The position numbers were made by a program, and so were the translations under genes. This document shows, one piece after another, positions 17,654 through 25,797 of a stretch of DNA of 64,000 bases (positions are counted from its first letter, which is position 1; each line of letters begins with the position of its first letter). The stretch covers positions 62,001 through 126,000 of the forward strand of contig NZ_JAGKJK010000014.1 in NCBI RefSeq assembly GCF_020329435.1. Direction: 5' to 3'. The notes beneath the pieces were generated by a model. That model had not been told where the DNA came from. It was given only the letters and a program-made list of their open reading frames with translations, and did no database searches. Origin of the DNA: Bradyrhizobium hereditatis. Lineage in GTDB: Bacteria; Pseudomonadota; Alphaproteobacteria; Rhizobiales; Xanthobacteraceae.

Positions 17654-18048
17654 CGTCCGCCTCCCACGGTGTAGGCGATAATCCAGACCAGCACGGTCAG
17701 CGAAATGCCCGCGATCAGCGCGCCCCAGGTCAGGGCCTCGCGCTCATTGGCCTTGAAGCCGTAGCCGAGGTCCCAGAAGAAGTATCTGATACCGCTGACC
17801 AGGTGGTGCAGCAGCGCCCACGTGTAGCCGAATACGATCAGCTTACCGATGATGCTGCCGGTGAAGGCCTGGACATTGGCGTAGGCGCCGGGGCCGGAGG
17901 CGGCTGCGATCAGCCACCAGGCCAGCAGCAACGTGCCGAAATAGAGCGCAATACCCGTGGCGCGATGGATGACGGAAAGCGCCATCGTCAGGGTCACGCG
18001 ATAGGTCTGCAAATGGGGCGATATCGGTCGTTCGATCCTGGCGGTCAT
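17650..18048 (-). CDS. sdhC: Succinate dehydrogenase cytochrome b556 subunit
   Basis: SdhC has 132 residues and three helices. The family signatures RPISPHLQTYR (7-17), SVIHRATG (25-32) and HHLVSGIRYFFWD (81-93) are present; H82 aligns with the heme b ligand of E. coli SdhC. It is the first gene of the operon. The 208-bp region upstream (18049-18256) is AT-richer than its surroundings and should hold the sdh promoter, but no convincing -35/-10 pair was picked. Confidence 0.95.
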   Translation of the reverse strand: MTARIERPISPHLQTYRVTLTMALSVIHRATGIALYFGTLLLAWWLIAAASGPGAYANVQAFTGSIIGKLIVFGYTWALLHHLVSGIRYFFWDLGYGFKANEREALTWGALIAGISLTVLVWIIAYTVGGGR

Positions 18049-18256
18049 TCGGCGGCTTTATGTTGTGTGGGACCGCGGCCGGCCCATCGGGGAACGCGGT
18101 AGATGAATTCTATTTACGGAGTCGAATCCGTCCGCGCAACGTCCAAATCGCTCGGAATTGAACTGCTGTTCATTCCTACGAAGCTGCGAAATGAGACGGA
18201 TCAGCGGCTTGGTATACCACGGCAACTGCTCGCGGCCGAAGAATTGAATTTTGATT

Positions 18257-19183
18257 CTAGTGAGATATTCCCTCTGGACGTTCACCGAACGGATCGGTCC
18301 CGCGCCACCGCTCAACCAGATAATCGACGAAGGCCCTGATCTTCGGGGAAGCCAGCCGCGATGGTTGAAACATCAGGTGCAGCGGCGCCGGCGGTGGTTC
18401 GTAATCGGCAAGCAGGCGGACCAGCTGGCCGGCGGCCAGATCGGCTTCGGCCTGCCACGATGGCACGCGCGCGATGCCGACGCCGTCCTTTGCGGCCACG
18501 GCGAGCGCATCGAGGCTATTCATCCAGAGCCGGCCGGATATGCGGATTTTGCGGCCTGCTTTGCTGCCGTCAACGAAGCGCCACTCGGCGCTGCCCGGCG
18601 CATCGGAGAACACGAGGCAGTCATGATGCGCAAGATCGCCCGGCGTTTGCGGCACGCCGCGGGCGGCGAGGTAGGCGGGCGAGGCGCAGACGATCATCCG
18701 CAAGTCCGCCAGCTTGCGCGCGACCAGTTGTGAATCGCGCAGACGGCCGACGCGAATGGCGAGATGGATATCTTCCTCGACCATGTCGACGGCGCGGTCG
18801 ACCAGCAGCAGATCGACCGATAGCGCCGGATAACGGCGCAGGAATTCCGCGAGCAGGGGCGCGATCACGAGCCGGCCCATCAGGCTTGGCGATGCGACGC
18901 GGATCCGGCCCGAAGGCTGGTGACGGTCGCGCGACAGCACCGCCTCGATCTCCTTCACCTCACCGAGGATTGCTTTCGCGCGCTCATACAGGATCCGGCC
19001 TTCGTCGGTGACCGCGAGCTGCCGCGTGGTCCGCAAGAGGAGGCGGGTCCCGAAATGCTCTTCCAACGCCGAGATCTGCCGGCTCACCGATGTCAACGAG
19101 CTCGGCAGCGATCGCGCCGCTGCCGAGAGGCTCCCGGTATCGACGGTGCGGACAAAGGTCGCCATCGCTGCAAGCAGGTCCAT
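18257..19183 (-). CDS. LysR-family transcriptional regulator
   Basis: The product is a 308-residue regulator with an N-terminal winged helix-turn-helix (MDLLAAMATFVRTVDTGSLS, then AARSLPSSLTSVSRQISALE) and a C-terminal substrate-binding domain. It matches the large group of LysR proteins with the ending DPFGERPE and similar. The ATG at 19183 has AAGGA 4-5 bases upstream, better than a TTG seven codons earlier. It is divergent from the TSUP permease gene, the usual arrangement for LysR control of a neighbour. It also lies 208 bp upstream of sdhC on the same strand; that link is probably chance. The inducer is unknown. Confidence 0.9.
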   Translation of the reverse strand: MDLLAAMATFVRTVDTGSLSAAARSLPSSLTSVSRQISALEEHFGTRLLLRTTRQLAVTDEGRILYERAKAILGEVKEIEAVLSRDRHQPSGRIRVASPSLMGRLVIAPLLAEFLRRYPALSVDLLLVDRAVDMVEEDIHLAIRVGRLRDSQLVARKLADLRMIVCASPAYLAARGVPQTPGDLAHHDCLVFSDAPGSAEWRFVDGSKAGRKIRISGRLWMNSLDALAVAAKDGVGIARVPSWQAEADLAAGQLVRLLADYEPPPAPLHLMFQPSRLASPKIRAFVDYLVERWRGTDPFGERPEGISH

Positions 19184-19328
19184 TGATCCTTCCGCATTTC
19201 GCAAGGGTGTCTGCAGAAGATAATGGATATTCCCGCATTTCAGAAGCAGCTAAGTCCCGCGGTGGACCGCCATGGGGCGGCGGGCGGTCATGCGGGCCGC
19301 AGAACCTGAACGCGGGATGCGAAAGACA

Positions 19329-20189
19329 ATGATCGCCGGCCTCGATCTCAGGGAAATCATCGAACTCGCCTTGGCGCTGATCGCGGTTGGGGCGCTGTCG
19401 GGATTTCTGGCCGGCGTGTTCGGCATCGGCGGCGGAGCGATCCTGGTGCCGGTGTTCTACGAATGCTTCCGCCTCGTCGGCGTGCCGCTGGAAGTGCGGA
19501 TGCCGCTCTGCATCGGCACCTCGCTTGCCATCATCATCCCGACATCGCTCTCGTCGTTTCGCGCCCATTACAGAAGGGGCGCCGTCGACATGGGAATCCT
19601 CCGGCGCTGGTGGCTGCCGATCGTGCTCGGCGTTCTCGTCGGCAGCGTTACCGCGCGCTACGCGCCGGAGCGGCTGTTCAAGATCGTGTTCGTGATAGTG
19701 GCGTGGTCGGCGGCGGCGCGGCTGTTGCTGTCGCGGGAAACCTGGAAGCTGGCCAACGATTTGCCGAAGGGCTTTCTGATGCGCGTCTACGGCTTCTTCG
19801 TAGGCCTGCTGTCGACCCTGATGGGCATTGGCGGCGGCCTCTTTGCGAACCTCTTGATGACGTTCCACGGCCGGCCGATCCATCAGGCGGTCGCCACTTC
19901 GTCGGCGATTGCAGTATTGATCTCGATCCCCGGCGCGATCGGTTATGTCTATGCCGGCTGGCCCGCCGCCGCGCGCTTTCCCGACGTCGCCGCGCTGCAG
20001 CTGCCATTCTCGATCGGCTATGTCTCGCTGATCGGCGCGCTATTGGTGATGCCGACCACGCTGGTTACAGCGCCACTCGGGGTGAAGGTGGCGCATGCCC
20101 TGTCGAAACGCGCGCTGGAAATCGCGTTTGGGGCCTACATGTTCATCGTCGGCGGCAGGTTCGTGATCAGCCTGCTAAAGGGACAGTAG
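19329..20189 (+). CDS. TSUP-family (TauE/SafE) membrane permease
   Basis: The product is a 286-residue membrane protein with about eight helices. The duplicated family motif appears as GVFGIGGGAILVPV near the N-terminus and GIGGGLFANLLM in the middle. TSUP proteins export or import sulfite, sulfonates or other organic anions; the substrate is not predictable. The start is uncertain: the ATG at 19329 opens the first helix, while ATGs at 19317 and 19272 are in frame. None has a strong ribosome binding site. It is divergent from the LysR gene. Confidence 0.85.
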   Translation: MIAGLDLREIIELALALIAVGALSGFLAGVFGIGGGAILVPVFYECFRLVGVPLEVRMPLCIGTSLAIIIPTSLSSFRAHYRRGAVDMGILRRWWLPIVLGVLVGSVTARYAPERLFKIVFVIVAWSAAARLLLSRETWKLANDLPKGFLMRVYGFFVGLLSTLMGIGGGLFANLLMTFHGRPIHQAVATSSAIAVLISIPGAIGYVYAGWPAAARFPDVAALQLPFSIGYVSLIGALLVMPTTLVTAPLGVKVAHALSKRALEIAFGAYMFIVGGRFVISLLKGQ

Positions 20190-20199
20190 CGGCTACAGG

Positions 20200-20712
20200 T
20201 CAGTTGGGCCGGGCCGCGCCCTCAGACTTCAGTCGCACCTCGCTATGGCGCCATTTGCGTACGTCACCTTGGTTCTCAATGAAGCCGGCCTCGACCAAAA
20301 CCTCGATGCGAGCAGCGATGATTTGATCGCTGACCGCCAGTCCGATCTCCTTGCTTCGTACGACCGCGTTACCAACTACCATGGCCGTTTTCTGCCATCG
20401 CTGCTTCATGCAAGAGATAATGAGCTGGTCGATTGCACCTGCCGTTACCGTAGGCGGAAGCGAGACCTCTTCCCATCGAAGCGTGCTGATAATGTGAGGA
20501 GGTTCCTCGCTCGGCGGTTGCAGGTCCGGATACATCCTGTACATCACCGGAAGCAGCTCCCAGTGGAGCGCCTCGCTCACGGCGCCAAGCTGGTTTGCGA
20601 ACGCAACGCGGTCTTCTCGATCAAGCTCACCTATGGCGAGCTCGGCGCGGCTATAGGCCTCCACGAGGTCCAGCAAGAGCTTGTGAATCTCAATGGCCTT
20701 CTCGCGATCCAT
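20200..20712 (-). CDS. Hypothetical protein with DUF3658-like C-terminus
   Basis: The product has 170 residues. It is helical at the N-terminus (AIEIHKLLLDLVEAYSRAEL). The C-terminal 70 residues (KQRWQKTAMVVGNAV, then RIEVLVEAGFIENQGD and RHSEVRL) read like the DUF3658 winged-helix-like module. That assignment is from memory of the pattern and is moderate. There is no signal peptide or membrane segment. The ATG at 20712 has GGGGG upstream. It lies 27 bp after the malonyl-CoA synthetase stop on the same strand. Confidence 0.7.
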   Translation of the reverse strand: MDREKAIEIHKLLLDLVEAYSRAELAIGELDREDRVAFANQLGAVSEALHWELLPVMYRMYPDLQPPSEEPPHIISTLRWEEVSLPPTVTAGAIDQLIISCMKQRWQKTAMVVGNAVVRSKEIGLAVSDQIIAARIEVLVEAGFIENQGDVRKWRHSEVRLKSEGAARPN

Positions 20713-20739
20713 GCATGCCCCCAAAGCAAGACCGAATGC

Positions 20740-22269
20740 CTATGCTTTCGTATAAATGCCCTTGTAGGTATCCCGCAAAATATTCTTCTGCACCTTGCCC
20801 ATCGCGTTGCGCGGCAGTTCGTCGACCACAAACACGCGCTTCGGCATCTTGAACTTGGCGAGCCGGCCCTCGAGCGCCTTCAGCACGCTCGCTTCAGTGA
20901 CTTCCGCGCCCTTGTTGCAAACCAATACGGCGGTGACGCCTTCGCCGAAATCGGCGTGCGGCACGCCGATCACGGCGGACTCGATCACGCCCGGCATGGC
21001 GTCGATCTCGCTCTCGATTTCCTTCGGGTAGACGTTGAAGCCGCCCGAGATCACGAGATCCTTGCCGCGACCGAGGATGTGGACATAGCCCTTGGCATCG
21101 ATCTTGCCGAGGTCGCCGGTGATGAAGAAGCCGTCGTCGCGGAATTCGGCTTTTGTCTTCTCCGGCATCCGCCAATAGCCCTTGAACACATTGGGGCCCT
21201 TCACCTCGATCATGCCGATCTCCTCGCGCGGCAGCTCCTTGCCGGTTTCGGGGTCGGTAACGCGGACGGAGACGCCGGGCAGGGGATGGCCGACCGCCCC
21301 GGGCACGCGCTCACCATCATAGGGATTCGACGTGTTCATATTGGTTTCGGTCATGCCGTAGCGTTCCAGCACGGCGTGGCCAGTGCGCGCCAACCATTCG
21401 CGATGGGTGTCGGCGAGCAGCGGCGCGGAGCCCGAGATGAACAGCCGCATATGGCCGGTGGTTTCCCTGGAAAGCGCCGGGCTTTGCAAGAGGCGCGTGT
21501 AGAAGGTCGGCACGCCCATCAACACCGTCGCGCGGGCCATCAGCTTGATGATCATTTCAGGATCGAATTTCGGCAGGAAGATCATCGAGGCACGGGCGAA
21601 CAGCGTGACGTTGCTCGCCACGAACAGGCCGTGGGTGTGATAGATCGGCAGCGCGTGGATCAGCACGTCCTTGTCAGTGAAGCGCCAGTAGTCGACCAGG
21701 CTATAGGAGTTCGACGCGAGATTGTCGTGCGTCAGCATCGCCCCCTTGGAGCGGCCGGTAGTGCCTGATGTGTAGAGAATGGCGGCGAGGTCGTCATTGG
21801 CGCGGGCAACCGTCGCGAAGGCAGCATCGGCCTTGGCGGCAGCCTCGGTCAGTGATCCCTTGCCGTCGGCGCCGAGCGTCTCGACTTTCGCCTTCACCTT
21901 CGCGGCGATGGCGCCGATGCCCTCGGCTTTCGAAGGGTCGCAGACCACAAGCGCCGGCTCGGCGTCGGAGATGAAGTAGTCGAGCTCATTGAGCGTATAG
22001 GCGGTGTTTAGCGGCAGATAGACGCCGCCCGCGCGCACCGTCGCGAGATAGAGGATCAGTGCCGGCACCGATTTTTCGGTCTGCGCTGCGACGCGGTCGC
22101 CGGGCTTGACGCCGCGCAATACCAGCACGTTTGCCATCTGGCCGGCGCGGGCGATCAGGTCACCATAGCTGATGCGCGAGCCGTCGAGCATTTCGATCGC
22201 GAGCCGGTTCGGATCGTCAAGCGTGTCGAACAGGCGGGAAAACAGGTTGGCGTTGGCGGTCGTGTTCAT
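20740..22269 (-). CDS. matB: Malonyl-CoA synthetase / malonate-CoA ligase
   Basis: The product is a 509-residue ANL-superfamily adenylating enzyme that activates malonate with ATP and CoA to malonyl-CoA. The core P-loop is ILYTSGTTGRSKGAM. Also present are YGMTETNMNTSNPYDGERVPG, typical of MatB, the hinge DLGKIDAKGYVHILGRGKD, and the catalytic Lys in PRNAMGKVQKN. Length and motifs fit rhizobial MatB (about 504). The ATG at 22269 has AAGGA 7 bases upstream. matA (decarboxylase) and matC (carrier), its partners in Rhizobium, are not next to it. An SDR gene is divergent. Confidence 0.88.
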   Translation of the reverse strand: MNTTANANLFSRLFDTLDDPNRLAIEMLDGSRISYGDLIARAGQMANVLVLRGVKPGDRVAAQTEKSVPALILYLATVRAGGVYLPLNTAYTLNELDYFISDAEPALVVCDPSKAEGIGAIAAKVKAKVETLGADGKGSLTEAAAKADAAFATVARANDDLAAILYTSGTTGRSKGAMLTHDNLASNSYSLVDYWRFTDKDVLIHALPIYHTHGLFVASNVTLFARASMIFLPKFDPEMIIKLMARATVLMGVPTFYTRLLQSPALSRETTGHMRLFISGSAPLLADTHREWLARTGHAVLERYGMTETNMNTSNPYDGERVPGAVGHPLPGVSVRVTDPETGKELPREEIGMIEVKGPNVFKGYWRMPEKTKAEFRDDGFFITGDLGKIDAKGYVHILGRGKDLVISGGFNVYPKEIESEIDAMPGVIESAVIGVPHADFGEGVTAVLVCNKGAEVTEASVLKALEGRLAKFKMPKRVFVVDELPRNAMGKVQKNILRDTYKGIYTKA

Positions 22270-22358
22270 GCAACATTCCTTCAGGGCGCGCTGGCCAGCG
22301 GAATTTCGCCGGCTGGAATAGCAAGAACGCCCTTCAAAAAGCAACGGAGACAGTTTGC

Positions 22359-23120
22359 ATGACAAATAGCGGGAAACGCGTAGCCTGGGTGACCGGCGGC
22401 GGCAGCGGGATTGGCGAGGCCGGGGCTGAGGCGCTGGCGGCCGATGGTTGGATCGTGGTGGTTTCGGGACGGCGCAAAGATGCGCTGGACACGGTCGTGG
22501 CCAATATCACCAAAAAGGGCGGCAAGGCCGAGGCGATCGCGCTCGACGTCAGCAACAAGGAAGATGTCGATAAAGCGGCGGCGCAGATCTTGGAAAAGCA
22601 CGGCCGGATCGACCTTCTCGTCAACAGCGCCGGCATCAACGTGCCGAAGCGAAGCTGGGCCGACATGGAACTGGAGGGCTGGGACAAGGTCGTCGATATC
22701 AACCTGAACGGCGTGCTCTACTGCATGCGGGCGGTGCTGCCGGCGATGCGGAAGCAAAAGGACGGCTGCATCATCAACGTCGCATCCTGGGCCGGTCGCC
22801 ACGTCTCGAAGATGCCGGGCCCGGCCTATACCACGACCAAGCACGCGGTGCTGGCGCTGACCCATTCCTTCAATATGGACGAATGCGTCAACGGCCTGCG
22901 CGCCTGCTGCCTGTCGCCCGGCGAGGTCGCAACGCCAATCCTGAAGTTGCGCCCGGTCGTGCCATCAGAAGAGGAGCAGGCAAAAATGCTGCAGCCGGAA
23001 GATTGCGGCCGCACCATCGCCTTCGTCGCCAGCCTGCCGCCGCGGGTCTGCGTCAACGAGATTCTGATCAGCCCGACGCATAACCGCGGATTTATTCAGA
23101 CGCCGGCAAGCAGGGACTAA
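22359..23120 (+). CDS. Short-chain dehydrogenase/reductase
   Basis: The product is a 253-residue classical SDR. The Rossmann motif TGGGSGIG is at 12-19, the structural NSAG at 89-92, and the catalytic residues are predicted as S143, Y157 and K161 (YTTTK). The insertion of DECVNGLRACC and the end PRVCVNEILISPTHN are typical of a subgroup acting on unknown alcohols or ketones. It is divergent from matB across an 89-bp gap; a shared pathway is possible but not shown. Confidence 0.88.
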   Translation: MTNSGKRVAWVTGGGSGIGEAGAEALAADGWIVVVSGRRKDALDTVVANITKKGGKAEAIALDVSNKEDVDKAAAQILEKHGRIDLLVNSAGINVPKRSWADMELEGWDKVVDINLNGVLYCMRAVLPAMRKQKDGCIINVASWAGRHVSKMPGPAYTTTKHAVLALTHSFNMDECVNGLRACCLSPGEVATPILKLRPVVPSEEEQAKMLQPEDCGRTIAFVASLPPRVCVNEILISPTHNRGFIQTPASRD

Positions 23121-23136
23121 GGCGAACTCTCTCCAA

Positions 23137-23260
23137 TCGTCGTCCCCGCGAACGCGGGGACCCATAGCTACCAGCGTTTGTTGTTACGCCACGCGGTAGC
23201 CACAGCGTTCGCGACGACGCAGGCCTGTGGTTATGGGCCCCTGCTTTCGCAGGGCGACGA
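23137..23260. repeat. Mosaic palindromic element with CCCCGCGAACGCGGGG arm
   Basis: The ends are TCGTCG and CGACGA. The left hairpin is CCCCGCGAACGCGGGG, the inner stem is ACCCATAG with TTATGGGC, and the right hairpin is CCCTGCTTTCGCAGGG. The arrangement (outer stem, two hairpins, long inner stem) matches the other elements although the sequence differs. It lies 3' of the SDR gene. The following 200 bp up to the fasciclin gene show no clear promoter. Confidence 0.75.
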
Positions 23261-23463
23261 AGGAGCGGTTGCACGCCATCACCGCACGGATTGCCCTCTC
23301 AAAAGTTTCAAGCATCACGATAAATTATTCTCCGAAACCGGCCCGAAAAACCTCCCGTAGCTCGGGCCAACGACGACGCAATCAACCGGTCCATCGACCC
23401 GCGCCGTTGTTTTCATCCCGGCGGATAACCCGCCGGCCATCGCAATCCTCGGGAGAAGATTCC

Positions 23464-24018
23464 ATGTCCAAACGTATTGCACTGCTGTCGGCCGCCGTGT
23501 TCAGCGCGCTCGCCTTCACCGCCACCATCGCCGCGCCTGCGAGTGCGGAAGAGAAGACCGTGATGGTCGGCGGCGCCGCGATGTTCCCCTCCAAGAACAT
23601 CATCCAGAACGCCGTCAACTCGAAGGACCACACCACGCTGGTCGCCGCCGTGAAGGCTGCTGGCCTCGTCGAGACGCTGCAAGGCAAGGGCCCGTTCACG
23701 GTGTTCGCGCCGACCAACACCGCCTTCGGGAAGCTGCCGGCCGGCACGGTCGAGACGCTGGTGAAGCCTGAGAACAAGGCGACCCTGACCAAGATCCTCA
23801 CCTACCATGTCGTGCCCGGCAAGCTCGCGGCGGCCGATCTGAAGGACGGCATGAAGCTGAAGACGGCCGAGGGTGAACAACTGTCGGTCAAGCTTCAGGA
23901 CGGCAAGGTCTGGATCGTCGACGCCAAGGGCGGAACCTCGATGGTCACGATCTCGAACGTCAATCAGTCGAACGGCGTGATCCATGTGGTCGACACCGTG
24001 CTGATGCCGGCGTCCTGA
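23464..24018 (+). CDS. Secreted fasciclin (FAS1) domain protein
   Basis: The product has 184 residues, with a signal peptide (1-28, ending PASA) and a single FAS1 domain. The H1 block GPFTVFAPTNTAF and the H2 block LTYHVVPGKL are intact, and the end GVIHVVDTVLMP is typical. FAS1 domains take part in adhesion or envelope interactions; in rhizobia some are linked to symbiosis. GGGAG lies 8 bases before the ATG. A perfect terminator follows, so it is probably monocistronic. It precedes a cytochrome b and molybdopterin enzyme pair. Confidence 0.93.
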   Translation: MSKRIALLSAAVFSALAFTATIAAPASAEEKTVMVGGAAMFPSKNIIQNAVNSKDHTTLVAAVKAAGLVETLQGKGPFTVFAPTNTAFGKLPAGTVETLVKPENKATLTKILTYHVVPGKLAAADLKDGMKLKTAEGEQLSVKLQDGKVWIVDAKGGTSMVTISNVNQSNGVIHVVDTVLMPAS

Positions 24019-24064
24019 GCTCCCCGCGCGCCCCTGATCTGGTCCCAACAGGGGCGCGTGGATT

Positions 24065-24095
24065 GGCGAGCCGGGGCAACCCGGCTCGCCTTTTT
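24065..24095 (+). terminator. Rho-independent terminator of the fasciclin gene
   Basis: A perfect 11-bp stem GGCGAGCCGGG / CCCGGCTCGCC encloses a GCAA tetraloop and is followed by TTTTT. Confidence 0.95.
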
Positions 24096-24200
24096 GTGAA
24101 AGCCGATACGCGCCAGGCATCGATCTGATAGCGTGTTGGCAGTAACAGAAATCCGGTTCCAGGCGTATAAATACTAGCGAATTAGGAACGGGGAACAGCC

Positions 24201-24830
24201 ATGTCGGCCGTCACAGTCAGCGACGAGCAAGCGACCTCAACCAAGGCGAAAGTTATTCAGCCGGCCTGGGTGCGGGCGCTGCACTGGACCAACGCATTCG
24301 CGATGGTTCTGATGATCATGTCGGGATGGCAGATCTATAACGCCTCGCCACTGTTCGACTTCACCTTCTCCCGCTCGATCACGCTGGGCGGGTGGCTCGG
24401 CGGCGCCCTGCTCTGGCACTTCGCCGCGATGTGGCTGTTGATGATCAACGGCCTGATCTATCTGGTGATGGGCCTTGTCACCGGCCGCTTCCGCAAGAAG
24501 CTGCTGCCGATTACGCCGGAGGGCGTGATCCAGGACACCAAGGCGGCGCTGACCGGTAAGCTGTCGCACGACGATCTCTCCAAGTACAATTATGTGCAGA
24601 AGCTGCTGTACGCCGGCGTCATCGTCATCGGCATTTTGGTGGTGCTGTCGGGCCTCGCGATTTGGAAGCCGGTCCAGTTTCAATATTTGACTGCGCTGTT
24701 CGGCGGCTACGAGGCCGCCCGTTACGTCCATTTCTTCTGCATGGCCGGTATTGTCGCATTCATGGTGATCCACGTCGCGCTCGCACTTCTGGTGCCGAAG
24801 AGCCTGCGCGCGATGATCATCGGCCGCTAG
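24201..24830 (+). CDS. Membrane cytochrome b (b561-type domain)
   Basis: The product is a 209-residue protein with four membrane helices (about 28-48, 68-92, 130-150 and 175-197). His residues expected to bind two b hemes are seen in RALHWTNAF, LLWHFAAMW, RYVHFFCMAG and MVIHVALAL. The fold is that of the Ni/Fe-hydrogenase-type and DUF4405/b561 cytochromes. It starts 16 bp before a Tat-exported molybdopterin enzyme gene and is the likely electron partner between it and the quinone pool. Confidence 0.85.
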   Translation: MSAVTVSDEQATSTKAKVIQPAWVRALHWTNAFAMVLMIMSGWQIYNASPLFDFTFSRSITLGGWLGGALLWHFAAMWLLMINGLIYLVMGLVTGRFRKKLLPITPEGVIQDTKAALTGKLSHDDLSKYNYVQKLLYAGVIVIGILVVLSGLAIWKPVQFQYLTALFGGYEAARYVHFFCMAGIVAFMVIHVALALLVPKSLRAMIIGR

Positions 24831-24845
24831 TCAAGGGAGCCAAAC

Positions 24846-25631
24846 ATGGGTCGCATGCGCAAACTCCTGATCCCCGGCGTCGACAAGACGCTTCTCGTCC
24901 GCGACGCCATCAAAACCATGCCGGATCTGACGCGCCGGCGCTTCATCTCCGGCGGCGCCAGCCTGGGTGCGCTGACGCTGCTGACCGGCTGCGACGTTAC
25001 AGACAGTTTCTCGGCCGAGGAGATGCTGAGGCAGGTCTCGAAATTCAATGACAGCGTGCAGTCGTGGATATTCAATCCCAATGCGATGGCGCCGACATTC
25101 CCGGAAAGCGCGATCACCAAGCCCTTCCCGTTCAACGCCTACTATAGCCTCGACGAGGCCCCTGAAATCGATGGCAAGGACTGGAAGCTCGAAGTGCGTG
25201 GCCTCGTCGAGAACAGGAAGTCCTGGACGCTGGAGGAGCTCTATCAATTGCCGCAGGTCAAACAGATCACGCGCCATATCTGCGTCGAGGGCTGGAGCGC
25301 AATCGGAAGCTGGACCGGCACCCCCTTGCGCGATTTCCTGAAGCTGATCGGTGCCGATACCCGCGCGAAATACGTCTGGTTCCAGTGCGCCGACAAGGAT
25401 GGCTACAACTCACCGCTCGACATGCAGAGCGCGCTGCATGCGCAGACCCAGATGACCTTCAAGTTCGGCGACGAGATCCTGCCGCGCGCCTATGGCTTCC
25501 CGATGAAGATCCGCGTGCCGACAAAGCTCGGCTTCAAGAATCCGAAATACGTGATCTCGATGGAAGTCACCAACGACTACAAGGGCGGCTTCTGGGAAGA
25601 CCAGGGGTACAATTCATTCAGCGGCAGCTAG
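24846..25631 (+). CDS. Molybdopterin-dependent oxidoreductase, sulfite oxidase fold, Tat-exported
   Basis: The product has 261 residues. The N-terminal twin-arginine signal TRRRFISGGASLG (29-41) runs into LTLLTGC49, which reads as a lipobox, so it may be a periplasmic lipoprotein. The mature part matches the sulfite oxidase / YedY (MsrP) molybdopterin domain, with the molybdenum Cys at C146 in RHICVEGWSAIGSW. AAGGGAG precedes the ATG. It lacks the C-terminal dimerisation domain of true sulfite oxidases. The substrate is unknown; protein methionine sulfoxide or sulfite are family options. It sits directly after the cytochrome b gene. Confidence 0.88.
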   Translation: MGRMRKLLIPGVDKTLLVRDAIKTMPDLTRRRFISGGASLGALTLLTGCDVTDSFSAEEMLRQVSKFNDSVQSWIFNPNAMAPTFPESAITKPFPFNAYYSLDEAPEIDGKDWKLEVRGLVENRKSWTLEELYQLPQVKQITRHICVEGWSAIGSWTGTPLRDFLKLIGADTRAKYVWFQCADKDGYNSPLDMQSALHAQTQMTFKFGDEILPRAYGFPMKIRVPTKLGFKNPKYVISMEVTNDYKGGFWEDQGYNSFSGS

Positions 25632-25640
25632 CCTCTCCAC

Positions 25641-25724
25641 CGTCATTGCGAGTGCGGCGAAGCAATCGATCTGGCGGCATAAAGAAAGATGGATTGCTTC
25701 GTCGCTTCGCTTCTCGCAATGACG
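25641..25724. repeat. Palindromic element, GTCATTGCGAG family (copy C1)
   Basis: The outer stem is CGTCATTGCGAG...CTCGCAATGACG. The inner stem has GAAGCAATCGATCT with AGATGGATTGCTTC, and Ser-codon-like GCTTCG hairpins lie between. A second copy lies at 48743-48825. It follows the molybdopterin enzyme stop. Confidence 0.85.
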
Positions 25725-25797
25725 AGCAACTGAGACCGATGGGCCATGCGATGCATGCCCACCGCTCGGGCCGCATTCAACCTAGTGCACGAAACGA

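Noticed and set aside
18058..18315. 85-codon frame between sdhC and the LysR gene
   Set aside because: No ribosome binding site or family; it overlaps the LysR 3' end and lies in the AT-richer sdh upstream region.
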